Positions 14,785 through 24,275 of a stretch of DNA of 36,186 nucleotides are shown here, piece by piece (within the stretch, counting starts at the first letter, position 1; every line of letters starts with the position of its first letter). The notes under the pieces were generated by a model. The model did no database searches, was not told the origin of the DNA, and was given only the letters and a program-made list of their open reading frames with translations. The position numbers and the translations under genes were made by a program. The DNA comes from JAQUSX01 sp035446985. Its GTDB lineage: Bacteria > Bacillota > Clostridia > Christensenellales > CAG-314. Location of the stretch: assembly GCA_035446985.1 (NCBI GenBank), contig DAOTGG010000008.1, positions 1 through 36,186 on the forward strand, written 5' to 3'.

Positions 14785-15387
14785 CTATTTTATCTCTTGT
14801 TTAAATACAGACTTGTTTTGAACCAGATATACTATGCCTGAAATAATAGTCAAAATGGTTGCTATCGTTATCATTATGTAGCCCGCGCAATATACTACGT
14901 TATAAATAGTTGTATAAAGCGTATTAGACATAGTTGTTTTTAAGATAGAGAAAAACTTTGTTAAAAACAATAGCGGAATAGCGATGTCTTGAACGAAAGT
15001 TTTTGCCTTACCGTAAATATTAGCGTGGATTATCACGTTTTTACTTGCGGCTATTTGGCGCACTATGCTTATCAAAAGCTCTCTAGCTATGATTATCGCC
15101 CCATATACGGCGCAAATCCAGCTTGGATTGAGCGGGCAGTCGTACGCTATCAAAAACAATGCGAACAAAACCAACAGCTTGTCCGCTATCGGGTCGAGAA
15201 GTTTACCCAAATCCGTAACCATATTGTATTTTCGCGCGATATAGCCGTCTAAAAAGTCGGTCAATGCCGCTATTATAAAAATATTCGTCGCCCAAAGCGC
15301 TGCGTAATTAAAGTTTAATAAATAAACGACAGTCATTACGGGTATCAAAACTATTCTCACAATCGAGATTTTGTTGGGTAAATTCAT
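14785..15387 (-). CDS. pgsA: CDP-diacylglycerol-glycerol-3-phosphate 3-phosphatidyltransferase
   Basis: PgsA makes phosphatidylglycerol phosphate, the committed step to phosphatidylglycerol. The CDP-alcohol phosphotransferase signature is perfect: D44-X2-D47-G48-X2-A51-R52-X8-G61-X3-D65-X3-D69. About five or six hydrophobic segments cover the 200 residues. The ATG overlaps the rimO stop codon (ATGA), with GGAG 6 bases upstream inside rimO, so translation is coupled. Confidence 0.95.
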   Translation of the reverse strand: MNLPNKISIVRIVLIPVMTVVYLLNFNYAALWATNIFIIAALTDFLDGYIARKYNMVTDLGKLLDPIADKLLVLFALFLIAYDCPLNPSWICAVYGAIIIARELLISIVRQIAASKNVIIHANIYGKAKTFVQDIAIPLLFLTKFFSILKTTMSNTLYTTIYNVVYCAGYIMITIATILTIISGIVYLVQNKSVFKQEIK

Positions 15388-16697
15388 TTTATTTCTCCTA
15401 TTAAATCGTATTTATCGTAATCGGTAATTTTTACTGCTACATATTCGCCTGTTAACAGCGGTCTATGGGAATAAATTTTTACAACCCCGTCTATCTCTGG
15501 CGACTGAAAATCAGTTCTGCCGATATAGTAATTCCCCGCGTCTTCGTCTATGACGCACTCCAAAACTTGTCCGATATAGCCGCGATTAAGTTTTTTTACA
15601 ATTTTTGACTGAGCAGCGTAAAGCTCTTTTACGCGCTTTTGTTTGGTCTTTTCATTAATTTGTTCGGGCATTTTTGCCGCCGCGGTTCCGTCTTCACGAG
15701 AGTACGCGAAAAAACCCACGTTATACAGTCTGTATTTAGTCAAAAATGATTTTATTTTATTGTGCTGCTGCTTTGTTTCACCGGGAAAACCGCTTATAAA
15801 GGTGCTTCTGACCTTTATTTCGGGGTATTTTTGCGTGAGTTTATCAAACAATTTCAACACCGAGCTTTCATCGGATTTTCGGTTCATTCGCCTAAGGATT
15901 TCGCCGTCGACGTGCTGAAGCGGTATGTCGATATATTTGCAAACTTTTTCGTTATTCTTGATTTCATCTAGTAGTTTGTCGCTAACAAGCTCTGGGTAAC
16001 AATACAAAAGACGTATGCGTTTAAGGTTTTTTATCTCGCTTAGTCTGCGTAAAAGCTCGACCGTTTGGACTTTGCCGTACAAATCAAGCCCGTATTTCGT
16101 CACGTCCTGCGCCACCAAAATGATTTCGCTTACGCCGTTAGATACCAATCCTTCCGCTTGCGCCACTATCTGTTCTATCGGATAAGAAAAAAAACGTCCT
16201 CTTATTTTCGGTATTAAGCAGTAAGAGCAAAAATTGTCGCAGCCGTCGGATATTTTCAGATACGCGTAATGATAAGGCGTAGTAAGCAAACGCGGTTCCA
16301 AGCCTGTTTTTCGGGGCGTGGCGGGCATTTGTGCCCTTTGCGCCCCCATTGCGCTTTTAACCGCTTCGCATATATCAAAATTTACCCCTGCTACACAATC
16401 GGCTTCGGTCAGATTTTCATATATTTCTTTGCGGTAAAGCTCTGGCAGACAGCCCGTTACAATGATTTTTTTATTATTTTCGCCGTTTTTTAACGTACTT
16501 AAATCCAAAACCGTCTCGATAGATTCTTTACGCGCGGCTTCCAAAAAAGCGCAGGTATTGACAATAATGACATCGGCGCCTTCGACTTCAGGCACGATTT
16601 CATAGCCGTTATCAAGTAGTTTTTTCAGCATCATTTCGGTGTCGACACGGTTTTTGTCGCATCCGAGTGAAACGGCGCTTATTTTTGTTTTATTCAT
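15384..16697 (-). CDS. rimO: Ribosomal protein S12 methylthiotransferase
   Basis: RimO is a radical-SAM enzyme that adds a methylthio group to an aspartate of ribosomal protein S12. The N-terminal domain holds three cluster cysteines (Cys13 in SLGCDKNRVD, Cys49 in NTCAF, Cys83 in TGCLP). The radical-SAM motif is CDNFCSYC (Cys153, 157, 160). A C-terminal TRAM domain of about 65 residues ends the protein. The frame extends to a TTG at 16715, but the ATG at 16697 gives the usual N-terminus and overlaps the ftsK stop codon by 8 bases. The SLGCDKNRVD motif distinguishes RimO from MiaB. Confidence 0.95.
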   Translation of the reverse strand: MNKTKISAVSLGCDKNRVDTEMMLKKLLDNGYEIVPEVEGADVIIVNTCAFLEAARKESIETVLDLSTLKNGENNKKIIVTGCLPELYRKEIYENLTEADCVAGVNFDICEAVKSAMGAQRAQMPATPRKTGLEPRLLTTPYHYAYLKISDGCDNFCSYCLIPKIRGRFFSYPIEQIVAQAEGLVSNGVSEIILVAQDVTKYGLDLYGKVQTVELLRRLSEIKNLKRIRLLYCYPELVSDKLLDEIKNNEKVCKYIDIPLQHVDGEILRRMNRKSDESSVLKLFDKLTQKYPEIKVRSTFISGFPGETKQQHNKIKSFLTKYRLYNVGFFAYSREDGTAAAKMPEQINEKTKQKRVKELYAAQSKIVKKLNRGYIGQVLECVIDEDAGNYYIGRTDFQSPEIDGVVKIYSHRPLLTGEYVAVKITDYDKYDLIGEIK

Positions 16698-19470
16698 TTT
16701 TATAGAGTTTTTCAAATTCTTCTTTTGAGATCAAGACTTTACGAGATTTACTGCCGTCGTAGCCGCTTACAAAATGTTTTTGCACCATATCTTCGATTAT
16801 TTTGCCCGCTCGGTTGTAACCGATGGAAAAGCGTCTTTGCAGCATAGATATTGACGCTACGCCCGCGCCGCTGTCGATAATGTATTCCAACGCTTGCATG
16901 AACAGCGGATCAAGGTCGTCTTCGTCGTCAAAAATCTCATTTTGTTTTTCTTTCGAAATTTTGCTCTCGACTTCTTCGTCGTAATACGCCTCGTTATTGC
17001 GTTTGACAAACTCCACCACTCTTTCGACTTCCGCCATAGTAACCAATGCGCCTTGCAGACGTACGGGTTTTGGAGTGTTGCCCATAACGAAAAGCATATC
17101 GCCTTTGCCCAAAAGTTTTTCTGGTCCGCCTTGGTCGAGAATAGTCTTGCTGTCCGCTGTGGAAAATACGCGCAAAGCGATACGTGACGGCAAGTTTGCT
17201 TTTATGACGCCCGTAATAATGTCAACGCTGGGACGCTGAGTGGCAAGCACCAAATGTATGCCCGCCGCTCTCGCTTTTGCGGAAAGAGATTTGATACGGG
17301 TTTCCACTTCGTTTTTGTCGTACATAATGAGTTCGCTCAATTCGTCCACTACCATTACAATTCTAGGCAGTTTTTGAGTAGTTTCGGGGTCGATGATACG
17401 GTTATATGTCGATATATTTTTTGCTCCGATTTCAGCAAAAAGTCCGTACCGTCTTTCCATTTCTTCGATAGCCCATGTAAAAGCGGAAATACTCTTTTCG
17501 TATTCCGTGATAACTTCGTCTATCATAAGGTGCGGCATTTTGTTGTATACGAAAAATTCAACTCGTTTGGGGTCTATGAGTATAAACCGCAGTTCTTCGG
17601 GCGAATAACGATACATCAAACTTATAATCAAAGAGTTGAGACATACGCTTTTGCCCGTGCCTGTAGAGCCCGCTACCAATAAGTGCGGCATTTCCGCAAG
17701 ATCTGGAGCGATATGTTCGCCGCCGATATCAATACCGAGAGCGAAACGCAAGCCGTTGCAGGGTTTTTTGAAAGATTCGGACTGAATAATACTGCGTAAA
17801 GTCACAGGTTCGGTATTTTTGTTAGGAACTTCGATACCGAAAAGGTCTTTGCCTGAAATAGTAGTTTCAAGTCTTACCGAGCCTATCGCCGAAAGTCTGC
17901 GGGTGATATCTTCCGTAAGATTGGAAATCTTTTTGATAGAAATACCGGGCGCGAGACTAAGTTCGTATCTGGTGACGGTAGGACCTGTAACGATATTTTG
18001 GACTTTCGCTTCTATCTTGAATTCGTTTAAAGTTTGTTCCAAAATCCTGGCGTTTTCTTCGTAATCCTCTTCAGCCGCGGCTCTGTCTATCGGCGCGTTA
18101 TTCAATAAATCTATGGAAGGCGCAACGTAAGGTCTGTAGTAATGCGGCGGCGGCATAGTTTGACCGTCGTCGACGTCTATCATACCCTGGTACGCGCGAA
18201 CGTCCTCGGTTGCAATAAAAGGTTTTTCGGAATATTTTATTACGTTGTGCGGTTTGACGGTAGAAGGCAAAATATCGGCGTCAAGCTCGCTGTTTTCTTC
18301 GGTTATATTATTCTCGTAGTCGTGAAAATTGCTGTCAGAATTTTGATAACCGTCGTTATCTTTTTCGTCTAAATCGTTATCAAATTCGTTTTTTCTTTCG
18401 CTAGTCGTGGTAACGCCCAAGACGTTGTTTTGTTCCGTTTGAGCGGACTTAGGTTTTTTGTAATTATCTCCGTCAATAATAGGAACGTTATTAGGCGAAA
18501 CGGGAACAGCCCTCACGCTTTGAAAATCCCTTTTGGCTTGTTCAAGTTTTAACTCGCCTTCGCTTTTTTGCTTGGGCGGTTCGGGTTTTTTGTCGTACGA
18601 AATCTGTTCCGTAGGAGCATTTTTTGCTTGTTGACGCTCTTTATCGCGGTCGTATTCGGAATACGGAGTGTCGGGTTTTTTGAATATAGGATTAACTGGC
18701 TCTTCGTCTAAATCGAGTTTACTTTGAGGAGCCGTATCGTATTTTTTCGTGGTTTTGGTGGGAAACAAATCTAAAAAAGACGAGTTTTGGTTTATGCTTT
18801 GTTCAAAAGACTGTTCTCTGCTCGTTTTTTCGGGCACTTCGCCGGGTTTTGGATAGCGGTCGCCGTACAAAATGTCCATAGAAGTAACTATGGGTTTTTG
18901 CTTGGCGGAGTGAGTATCCTCATCGCGTGACGGTCTTTCACGGTCGACAAAAGCGGTTTCTTTTTTGTAAAAAATATTTACGGCGAATAGACAAGTCAAA
19001 ACTATGCCCACTACAAAAACGACGTAAGCGAAAATAATGTTAAGTTTTGCTAACGGGAAAACGAAAAGACCGCCGATAAATCCGCCGAAACTGGGCGTTA
19101 CGGAATAATTAAAACAAGTAGCCAAATATGAAGCGTAAGTAGCGTTTGTCATATAAATCTGCGATGTAACCAAATGCACGAGCCAAATTACGCAAAAATA
19201 CATTACGATAAGATTGGCAACGTATTTAGGCCTTAACACTATTCTTTTGCCCGAGAGCAAAAGAGAGAAAATGACGATTGCAGCTATATCAAGTCCGTAA
19301 AAAGACAGACCGAAAACGCCTTTGAAAAAATTCGCCACGTCGGCGCAAAAACCAACCAAAGGCGACATAATAAGGCAAAACATAATTAACGACGCTAATG
19401 ACAAAACCGCGATATAAACGATTTTATTGATTAAATTTAACGACGGTTTATTGTTTATCTTAGAATTCAT
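16690..19470 (-). CDS. ftsK: DNA translocase FtsK/SpoIIIE
   Basis: This ATP-driven translocase pumps chromosomal DNA through the division or sporulation septum. The order is four or five N-terminal membrane helices (about residues 17-167), a long Pro/Gln/charged linker (about 170-460), the alpha-beta motor with Walker A GSTGTGKS (about 601-608) and Walker B VMVVDELSEL, and the C-terminal gamma winged helix (about 860-922) that reads orienting sequences. The 926-residue length is normal. The start has AAGGAG 8 bases upstream and its own promoter. It heads the rimO-pgsA-cinA-recA operon. FtsK and SpoIIIE cannot be separated from sequence alone; the context matches Bacillus spoIIIE. Confidence 0.95.
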   Translation of the reverse strand: MNSKINNKPSLNLINKIVYIAVLSLASLIMFCLIMSPLVGFCADVANFFKGVFGLSFYGLDIAAIVIFSLLLSGKRIVLRPKYVANLIVMYFCVIWLVHLVTSQIYMTNATYASYLATCFNYSVTPSFGGFIGGLFVFPLAKLNIIFAYVVFVVGIVLTCLFAVNIFYKKETAFVDRERPSRDEDTHSAKQKPIVTSMDILYGDRYPKPGEVPEKTSREQSFEQSINQNSSFLDLFPTKTTKKYDTAPQSKLDLDEEPVNPIFKKPDTPYSEYDRDKERQQAKNAPTEQISYDKKPEPPKQKSEGELKLEQAKRDFQSVRAVPVSPNNVPIIDGDNYKKPKSAQTEQNNVLGVTTTSERKNEFDNDLDEKDNDGYQNSDSNFHDYENNITEENSELDADILPSTVKPHNVIKYSEKPFIATEDVRAYQGMIDVDDGQTMPPPHYYRPYVAPSIDLLNNAPIDRAAAEEDYEENARILEQTLNEFKIEAKVQNIVTGPTVTRYELSLAPGISIKKISNLTEDITRRLSAIGSVRLETTISGKDLFGIEVPNKNTEPVTLRSIIQSESFKKPCNGLRFALGIDIGGEHIAPDLAEMPHLLVAGSTGTGKSVCLNSLIISLMYRYSPEELRFILIDPKRVEFFVYNKMPHLMIDEVITEYEKSISAFTWAIEEMERRYGLFAEIGAKNISTYNRIIDPETTQKLPRIVMVVDELSELIMYDKNEVETRIKSLSAKARAAGIHLVLATQRPSVDIITGVIKANLPSRIALRVFSTADSKTILDQGGPEKLLGKGDMLFVMGNTPKPVRLQGALVTMAEVERVVEFVKRNNEAYYDEEVESKISKEKQNEIFDDEDDLDPLFMQALEYIIDSGAGVASISMLQRRFSIGYNRAGKIIEDMVQKHFVSGYDGSKSRKVLISKEEFEKLYKNE

Positions 19471-19490
19471 TTGTGTTCTCCTTACCCGTT

Positions 19491-19519
19491 ATTATACTAT
19501 AACCTGTCCGCCAAAGCAA
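19491..19519 (-). promoter_or_regulatory. Promoter of the ftsK-recA operon
   Basis: On the minus strand, TTGCTT (19519-19514) and TATAAT (19496-19491) are 17 bases apart, within the 70-base gap between the M16 peptidase gene and ftsK. Confidence 0.65.
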
Positions 19520-19540
19520 TAAGCGGAAATAAAATTAGTT

Positions 19541-20806
19541 TTATCTGATTTTTTCAACCAAATCAAATCCGTCGACTTTTTTACCGACGTAAGCCGACGC
19601 GCATTTTCCGCCGAATATTTCGTCTATAGCGTTTTTAACGTCTTTTTCGGTAGTATTTTTAATCGCGTCAATGCGTTCCTGAATGGAAAAGTGCGTGTCT
19701 TTTTTTATTAAATACGAACCGTACGCATTCATCACCGTCATACTGCTTTCCTGAGCGAGCATCGTATTGCCGATAAGCTGAGCTTTGCCTATATCGAATT
19801 CTTTTTTCGTAAAATATTCCTTGCGGAATTTGTCCATTTCTTTTTGCAATAAAGGTATCAGTTTTTTAAGGTTTGACGGGTTTGTGCCGCAGTAAATTTC
19901 CATATAACCGCAGTTAGAATAAAGCGACGGAAAAGAATACACGCTGTAAGCCATGCCGTTTTTCTCTCTGATTGTCTGGAACAGTCTGCTTGACATTCCG
20001 CCGCCAAGTATATTAGCGGCTATCGCCGCCGCGGAAGATTTTGGATTGCCCAGTTCAAAACCCGGATAAGCAATCGAAATATGCGACTGCTCGACGTCTT
20101 TGAACTTGTAGTTAAAATCATTTCTATATTCAGGCGCTTCGGGCTTAACAATTTTTTCCTTTGAAAAATCCTTAAACTGCGACTCAAAATATTTTTCAGT
20201 AAACGAACATATTTCGTCAAAATCGGCTTGTCCAGCTATGGTTATTACGGTATTTGACGGCAGATAATAAGATTTTTTGTAGTCGATAACGGAGTCGCGC
20301 GTGGCACTTTCAATATTTTTAGACGAGCCGACTATTTTTTGCGCAAGCGGCGTTTTGCCGAAAATTGATTCAGCGATAATATCGTGACAAACGTCCTCGG
20401 GCACGTCCTCGTCCATTGATATTTCTTCTAAGATTACTTTCTTTTCCATTTCAAACTCTTTTTCGGCGAAAGTAGCGTTAAAATACATATCGGAAATCAA
20501 ATCAAAACCTTTTTCAAGATATTCGCTTGCGGTGCGGGTGTAATAGCAAGTGGTGTCTTTTGAAGTATAGGCGTTAATTTGTCCGCCTACTGCATCGATT
20601 TCTTCGGAAATATCCAAAGCCGTACGCTTCTGCGTGCCTTTAAATAAAAGATGTTCGATAAAATGCGAATAACCGTTATATTTTTGAGTTTCATAGCGGC
20701 TGCCCGCGCCGACTAAAACGCCGAAACTTACAGTATATAATCCTGGCATTTTTTTAAATACCAGACGCAATCCGCTGTCAAAACGTTTGTAAAATTCTGT
20801 TTTCAT
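19541..20806 (-). CDS. M16 family zinc peptidase (YmxG/MlpA-like)
   Basis: This is a processing-peptidase-type M16 protein. The inverted zinc motif is HFIEH (His48, Glu51, His52), with Glu128 in the ILEEIS segment about 76 residues later as the third ligand, so it should be active. The second half carries the inactive M16 repeat with the R/Y segment SSRLFQTIREKNGMAYS. The 421-residue length is typical of single-chain bacterial members. It starts 9 bases after the deacetylase gene, with AAGGAG before the ATG. The order rpsO, pnp, deacetylase, M16 peptidase is that of Bacillus rpsO-pnpA-ylxY-mlpA. Confidence 0.93.
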   Translation of the reverse strand: MKTEFYKRFDSGLRLVFKKMPGLYTVSFGVLVGAGSRYETQKYNGYSHFIEHLLFKGTQKRTALDISEEIDAVGGQINAYTSKDTTCYYTRTASEYLEKGFDLISDMYFNATFAEKEFEMEKKVILEEISMDEDVPEDVCHDIIAESIFGKTPLAQKIVGSSKNIESATRDSVIDYKKSYYLPSNTVITIAGQADFDEICSFTEKYFESQFKDFSKEKIVKPEAPEYRNDFNYKFKDVEQSHISIAYPGFELGNPKSSAAAIAANILGGGMSSRLFQTIREKNGMAYSVYSFPSLYSNCGYMEIYCGTNPSNLKKLIPLLQKEMDKFRKEYFTKKEFDIGKAQLIGNTMLAQESSMTVMNAYGSYLIKKDTHFSIQERIDAIKNTTEKDVKNAIDEIFGGKCASAYVGKKVDGFDLVEKIR

Positions 20807-20815
20807 CTATGCTCC

Positions 20816-21523
20816 TTAATAATTTATATTTTCCCCTACCGTGACGATTTCAAAATTGTTTTCGCGGCAATAATCGATCATTTTTTGCAAGGCTTCCACG
20901 GTGCTGTCGGTCGGATGCATCAAAATAAGGTCGCCGCCGCTGAGACCGCTGGTTGCCCTAGAATAAATTAAATCCGCGTTTTGGTCACGCCAATCTATGG
21001 TGTCTTTGCTCCACATTACTGTGGCGTACCCGAGCGAATTGGCGTTTATCACGTTGCGCTTGTCGTAATCGCCGCTCGGCGGAGCAAACAGATTCATTTC
21101 TATGCCGCATATCGAAGATACAAGATTGTGCGTCGACGTTATCTCGGAAATGTCTTCAGCGTCGGATAAACCCGAATGATCTTTGTGATTATAACCATGA
21201 TTGCCGATTTCGTGTCCGCGGGCGACGATCTTAAAAAAAATCTCGGGATTGTTTTTAACCCATACCCCGCCCACAAAAAAAGTGCATTTAATATTGTTCT
21301 GGTCGAGTATGTCCAGGATTTCGAGAATTTGGTCGTTGCCTTGATAAACGTTGAACATCAGCGATATTTTGTTACTGGATTTATCGCCGTTATATACCGC
21401 TCCTTGCTGAGTAAAAGCGTTGGTCGCGCCGCCCGAAAAAGCGAATATAAAGACGGTCAAGACTATTATGACTATTATAGCATTAGAAACGATATTTACA
21501 AAGATTTTTTCTTTAATTTTCAT
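20816..21523 (-). CDS. Polysaccharide deacetylase-like protein (NodB fold), YlxY position
   Basis: An N-terminal membrane anchor (about residues 9-30) is followed by a NodB-homology domain, so it acts outside the membrane. Motif 2 is intact as GNHGYNH (His109 and His113, zinc ligands), and a C-terminal ILMHPT motif is present. Motif 1, normally TFDDG, reads MFNVYQG (56-62), so the catalytic and metal Asp pair is missing. I recall this NVYxG form in other clostridial relatives, so it seems to be a subfamily trait rather than decay. It may have altered or no deacetylase activity. The ATG at 21523 places the membrane helix normally; an ATG at 21535 is also in frame. Confidence 0.85.
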   Translation of the reverse strand: MKIKEKIFVNIVSNAIIVIIVLTVFIFAFSGGATNAFTQQGAVYNGDKSSNKISLMFNVYQGNDQILEILDILDQNNIKCTFFVGGVWVKNNPEIFFKIVARGHEIGNHGYNHKDHSGLSDAEDISEITSTHNLVSSICGIEMNLFAPPSGDYDKRNVINANSLGYATVMWSKDTIDWRDQNADLIYSRATSGLSGGDLILMHPTDSTVEALQKMIDYCRENNFEIVTVGENINY

Positions 21524-21624
21524 TACTTTCCCCATATTTATTTATGATTTTTTTCTTGTCAATATGAAAGGAAAGAAGTCGTTAAGTTTTTATCTGAAAA
21601 CGCTTATACCAATAAATTTTGCGA

Positions 21625-21655
21625 CAAAAAAGCGACTTTCAAACGGAAAGTCGCT
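21625..21655 (-). terminator. Intrinsic terminator of pnp
   Basis: The perfect stem AGCGACTTTC (21631-21640) with GAAAGTCGCT (21646-21655) has a 5-base loop and a U-run on the minus strand, 15 bases past the pnp stop codon. Confidence 0.85.
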
Positions 21656-21670
21656 CTTATTCAAAATATT

Positions 21671-23794
21671 TTAAAGTATTTTAACAAGTTTCAAATCGAT
21701 TCTGCCTTTTTCGTCGATTTTGATAACTTTTACTTTTACCTTGTCGCCCATATTAACGACGTCGGTAACCTTTTCAACTCTGTCTTTGGAAAGTTTGCTG
21801 ATATGAATCATACCGTCTTTGCCGGGAGCAAGCTCGACAAACGCGCCGAAATCAAGGATGCGTACAACTTTTCCGTCAAACTCGTCGCCAGGTTCGGGGT
21901 CTTTCGCAATAGCAAGTACGATAGATTTTGCTTTTTGAGCCATTTCGGAATCGGGTGTAGCGATAAATACCGTGCCGTCGTCGGCGATGTCGATTTTTAC
22001 GCCTGTATCTTCGATAATTTTATTGATAACTTTTCCGCCGCTGCCGATAACTTCGCGGATTTTTTCAACGTCGATACTGAAAGAAATAATCTTAGGAGCG
22101 TATTTTGACAAATCTTTTCTGGGTTCGGGTAAAACTTCAAGCATTTTGCCAAGAATGTGCAAACGACCTACTCTCGCTTGTTCCAAAGCGGTTTCGAGTA
22201 TTGTTCTGTCGATACCTTTTATTTTGATATCCATTTGAATAGCCGTGATACCGTTTTTCGTACCGGCTACTTTAAAGTCCATGTCGCCGAAAAAGTCTTC
22301 AATGCCTTGAATATCGCTCAATACGACTACTTTTTCGCCGTCTTCGGATTTCATGAGTCCCATAGCTATACCAGCGACAGGAGCGGAGATAGGCACACCA
22401 GCGTCCATAAGTGACAACGTGCTGCCGCATACGCTTGCTTGCGAGGTGCTGCCGTTACTGCTCAATACTTCCGATACCGTGCGGATTGCGTAAGGAAATT
22501 CCGCTTCGGAAGGCAGTACGGGTTCAAGCGCTCTTTCCGCCAAAGCTCCGTGTCCGATTTCTCTTCTGCCCGGACTTCTGAGCGGTTTTGCTTCGCCTGT
22601 GGAATACGGCGGGAAGTTGTAGTGATGCATATATCTTTTGAAAGTCTCGTCGTCGTCAAGCTGTTCGAGCTTTTGAGCTTCCGATATCGTGCCTAATGTG
22701 CATGTCGTCAAAACCTGCGTCATACCGCGGGTAAATACCGCGCTGCCGTGTACACGGGGCAAAACGCCCGTTTCACACCAGATAGGACGGATTTCGGTAG
22801 TTTTTCTGCCGTCGGGACGAACGCCTTCGTTCAAAATTCTGTCTCTGATTTTCTTTTTCGTCATTTTGTAAAGAGTCTCGGAAACATAAGGCAAAACGTC
22901 GGGATTATTTAGCTCAAAATAATTTTTAACCGTTTTTTCAACATTGTCCTGGTTGGTTTGACGTTGTAATCTGTCAAACGTAGACAAAGCTTCGGTAAGC
23001 ATTTGGTCAGCGTAATCATGAATAGCATTGTAGTAATCTTCGGGAATTTCGTGCAGATTAGGAACGATTTTTTCTTTTCCTACTTCTTTTGCGATAAATT
23101 CGATAAATTCACATTGCTTTTTGATTTCTTCGTGACCGAACATAATAGCTTCAAGCATTTCTTTTTCGCTGATTTCTTGTGAGCCCGCTTCCACCATCAT
23201 AACGGCGTCTTTGGTGCCGCTCAAGTTAAGATTTAATTTGCTTTTTGCTTTTTGTTCGTTATTGGGGTTAATGATATATTTTCCGTCAACATAAGCTACG
23301 ACAACCGAGCCTGTAGGACCTGCAAACGGAATGTCTGATATCGCCAAAGCGATACTGCTGCCCATCATACCGTAAACTTCGGGTTGAATATCGGGTTCGA
23401 CCGACATAGCCGTAGCTACGACTGAAACATCGTTCAAAAATCCTTTCGGGAAAAGCGGACGAAGCGGTCTGTCAATAAGACGTGATGTCAATATAGCTTT
23501 GTCTGTCGGTCTGCCTTCGCGTTTTTTAAAACCGCCGGGAATTTTTCCGACCGAGTACATTTTTTCTTCAAAGTCTACTCCCAAAGGGAAATAGTCGATA
23601 CCGTCGCGGGGTGACGGAGCAAGGGTAGCGTTAACTAGTACTGCTGTTTCGCCGCAGCGTACTAAGCATGAGCCGTCAGCTTGTTCCGCGTATTTGCCGA
23701 CTTCAACGGAAACTGTCTTTCCGCCGATTTCCGTTTGGAATACGTGATATTCTCTGTTGCCGATGTGTTCTTTTTTGTTTACAAATTTAGTCAA
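21671..23794 (-). CDS. pnp: Polyribonucleotide nucleotidyltransferase (PNPase)
   Basis: PNPase degrades RNA 3' to 5' with phosphate. Two RNase PH-like domains (about residues 10-220 and 315-545) flank a helical segment. A KH domain (IGSGGKVINKIIEDTGV, about 555-615) and an S1 domain (about 625-700, ending in RIDLKLVKIL) follow. The 707-residue length is normal. The start codon is TTG, with a strong GGAGGTAA site about 8 bases upstream and no nearby in-frame ATG. An intrinsic terminator or attenuator lies between rpsO and pnp, so part of the transcription is likely stopped before pnp. Confidence 0.97.
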   Translation of the reverse strand: MTKFVNKKEHIGNREYHVFQTEIGGKTVSVEVGKYAEQADGSCLVRCGETAVLVNATLAPSPRDGIDYFPLGVDFEEKMYSVGKIPGGFKKREGRPTDKAILTSRLIDRPLRPLFPKGFLNDVSVVATAMSVEPDIQPEVYGMMGSSIALAISDIPFAGPTGSVVVAYVDGKYIINPNNEQKAKSKLNLNLSGTKDAVMMVEAGSQEISEKEMLEAIMFGHEEIKKQCEFIEFIAKEVGKEKIVPNLHEIPEDYYNAIHDYADQMLTEALSTFDRLQRQTNQDNVEKTVKNYFELNNPDVLPYVSETLYKMTKKKIRDRILNEGVRPDGRKTTEIRPIWCETGVLPRVHGSAVFTRGMTQVLTTCTLGTISEAQKLEQLDDDETFKRYMHHYNFPPYSTGEAKPLRSPGRREIGHGALAERALEPVLPSEAEFPYAIRTVSEVLSSNGSTSQASVCGSTLSLMDAGVPISAPVAGIAMGLMKSEDGEKVVVLSDIQGIEDFFGDMDFKVAGTKNGITAIQMDIKIKGIDRTILETALEQARVGRLHILGKMLEVLPEPRKDLSKYAPKIISFSIDVEKIREVIGSGGKVINKIIEDTGVKIDIADDGTVFIATPDSEMAQKAKSIVLAIAKDPEPGDEFDGKVVRILDFGAFVELAPGKDGMIHISKLSKDRVEKVTDVVNMGDKVKVKVIKIDEKGRIDLKLVKIL

Positions 23795-23818
23795 TTTTTG
23801 TTACCTCCATTCTCTACC

Positions 23819-23850
23819 AAAAAAAGGGCAGACCCATGTCGCCCCTTTTA
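23819..23850 (-). terminator. Intrinsic terminator between rpsO and pnp
   Basis: On the minus strand, AAAA and GGGC pair with GCCC and TTTT around an inner GAC-ATGG-GTC stem, with single-base bulges and a following U-run. It begins about 12 bases past the rpsO stop codon and lies just before the pnp ribosome binding site, so it may be partly read through. Confidence 0.7.
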
Positions 23851-23861
23851 ATTATTATTGA

Positions 23862-24128
23862 TTATTTTCTCAAGCCGAGTTTCGCAATCAAAGCTCTGTA
23901 TCTTTCGATGTCTTTGGATTTCAGATAATCCAGTAAGCCTTTTCTTTGTCCGACCATTTGGAACAAACCGCGTCTGCTGTGGTTGTCTTTTTTGTGTGTT
24001 TTCAAGTGTTCGGTAAGATGATTGATGCGGGCGGTGAGCAAAGCCACCTGCACTTCGGGTGAGCCTGTGTCGCCTTCTTTGACGGCATATTCGGCTATGA
24101 TTTGCTGTTTGTTAATGATTTCTGTCAT
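23862..24128 (-). CDS. rpsO: 30S ribosomal protein S15
   Basis: The 88-residue protein matches S15 in length and sequence, with EGDTGSPEVQVALLT, the DNHSRRGLFQMVGQRKGLLDYL core that contacts 16S rRNA, and the terminal LGLRK. The open frame extends 15 codons further upstream, but the ATG at 24128 has GGAGGA about 8 bases upstream and gives the canonical S15 N-terminus (MTEIINKQQ). The rpsO-pnp order is conserved in Firmicutes. Confidence 0.97.
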   Translation of the reverse strand: MTEIINKQQIIAEYAVKEGDTGSPEVQVALLTARINHLTEHLKTHKKDNHSRRGLFQMVGQRKGLLDYLKSKDIERYRALIAKLGLRK

Positions 24129-24242
24129 TATTTTTTCCTCCATTATTTTGTTACGCCGAAAACGATGTATCACGTCGGAGAGTCGTGAAACTTCGTAAAC
24201 GGACTAGGCATTTATATTATCACACATTTACGCAAAAGTAAA
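24129..24242 (-). promoter_or_regulatory. Probable rpsO promoter and leader
   Basis: On the minus strand an extended -10 (TGTGATAAT, near 24224-24216) lies downstream of a weak TTTACT -35 (24242-24237) with a short 15-base spacer. The resulting leader of about 80 bases has one clear stem, TCACG with CGTGA (24184-24188 and 24170-24174). S15 often represses its own mRNA through leader structure, but I cannot show that here. Confidence 0.35.
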
Positions 24243-24275
24243 CCGTATGAAAATAAATTAAATTTATTATAAAAG

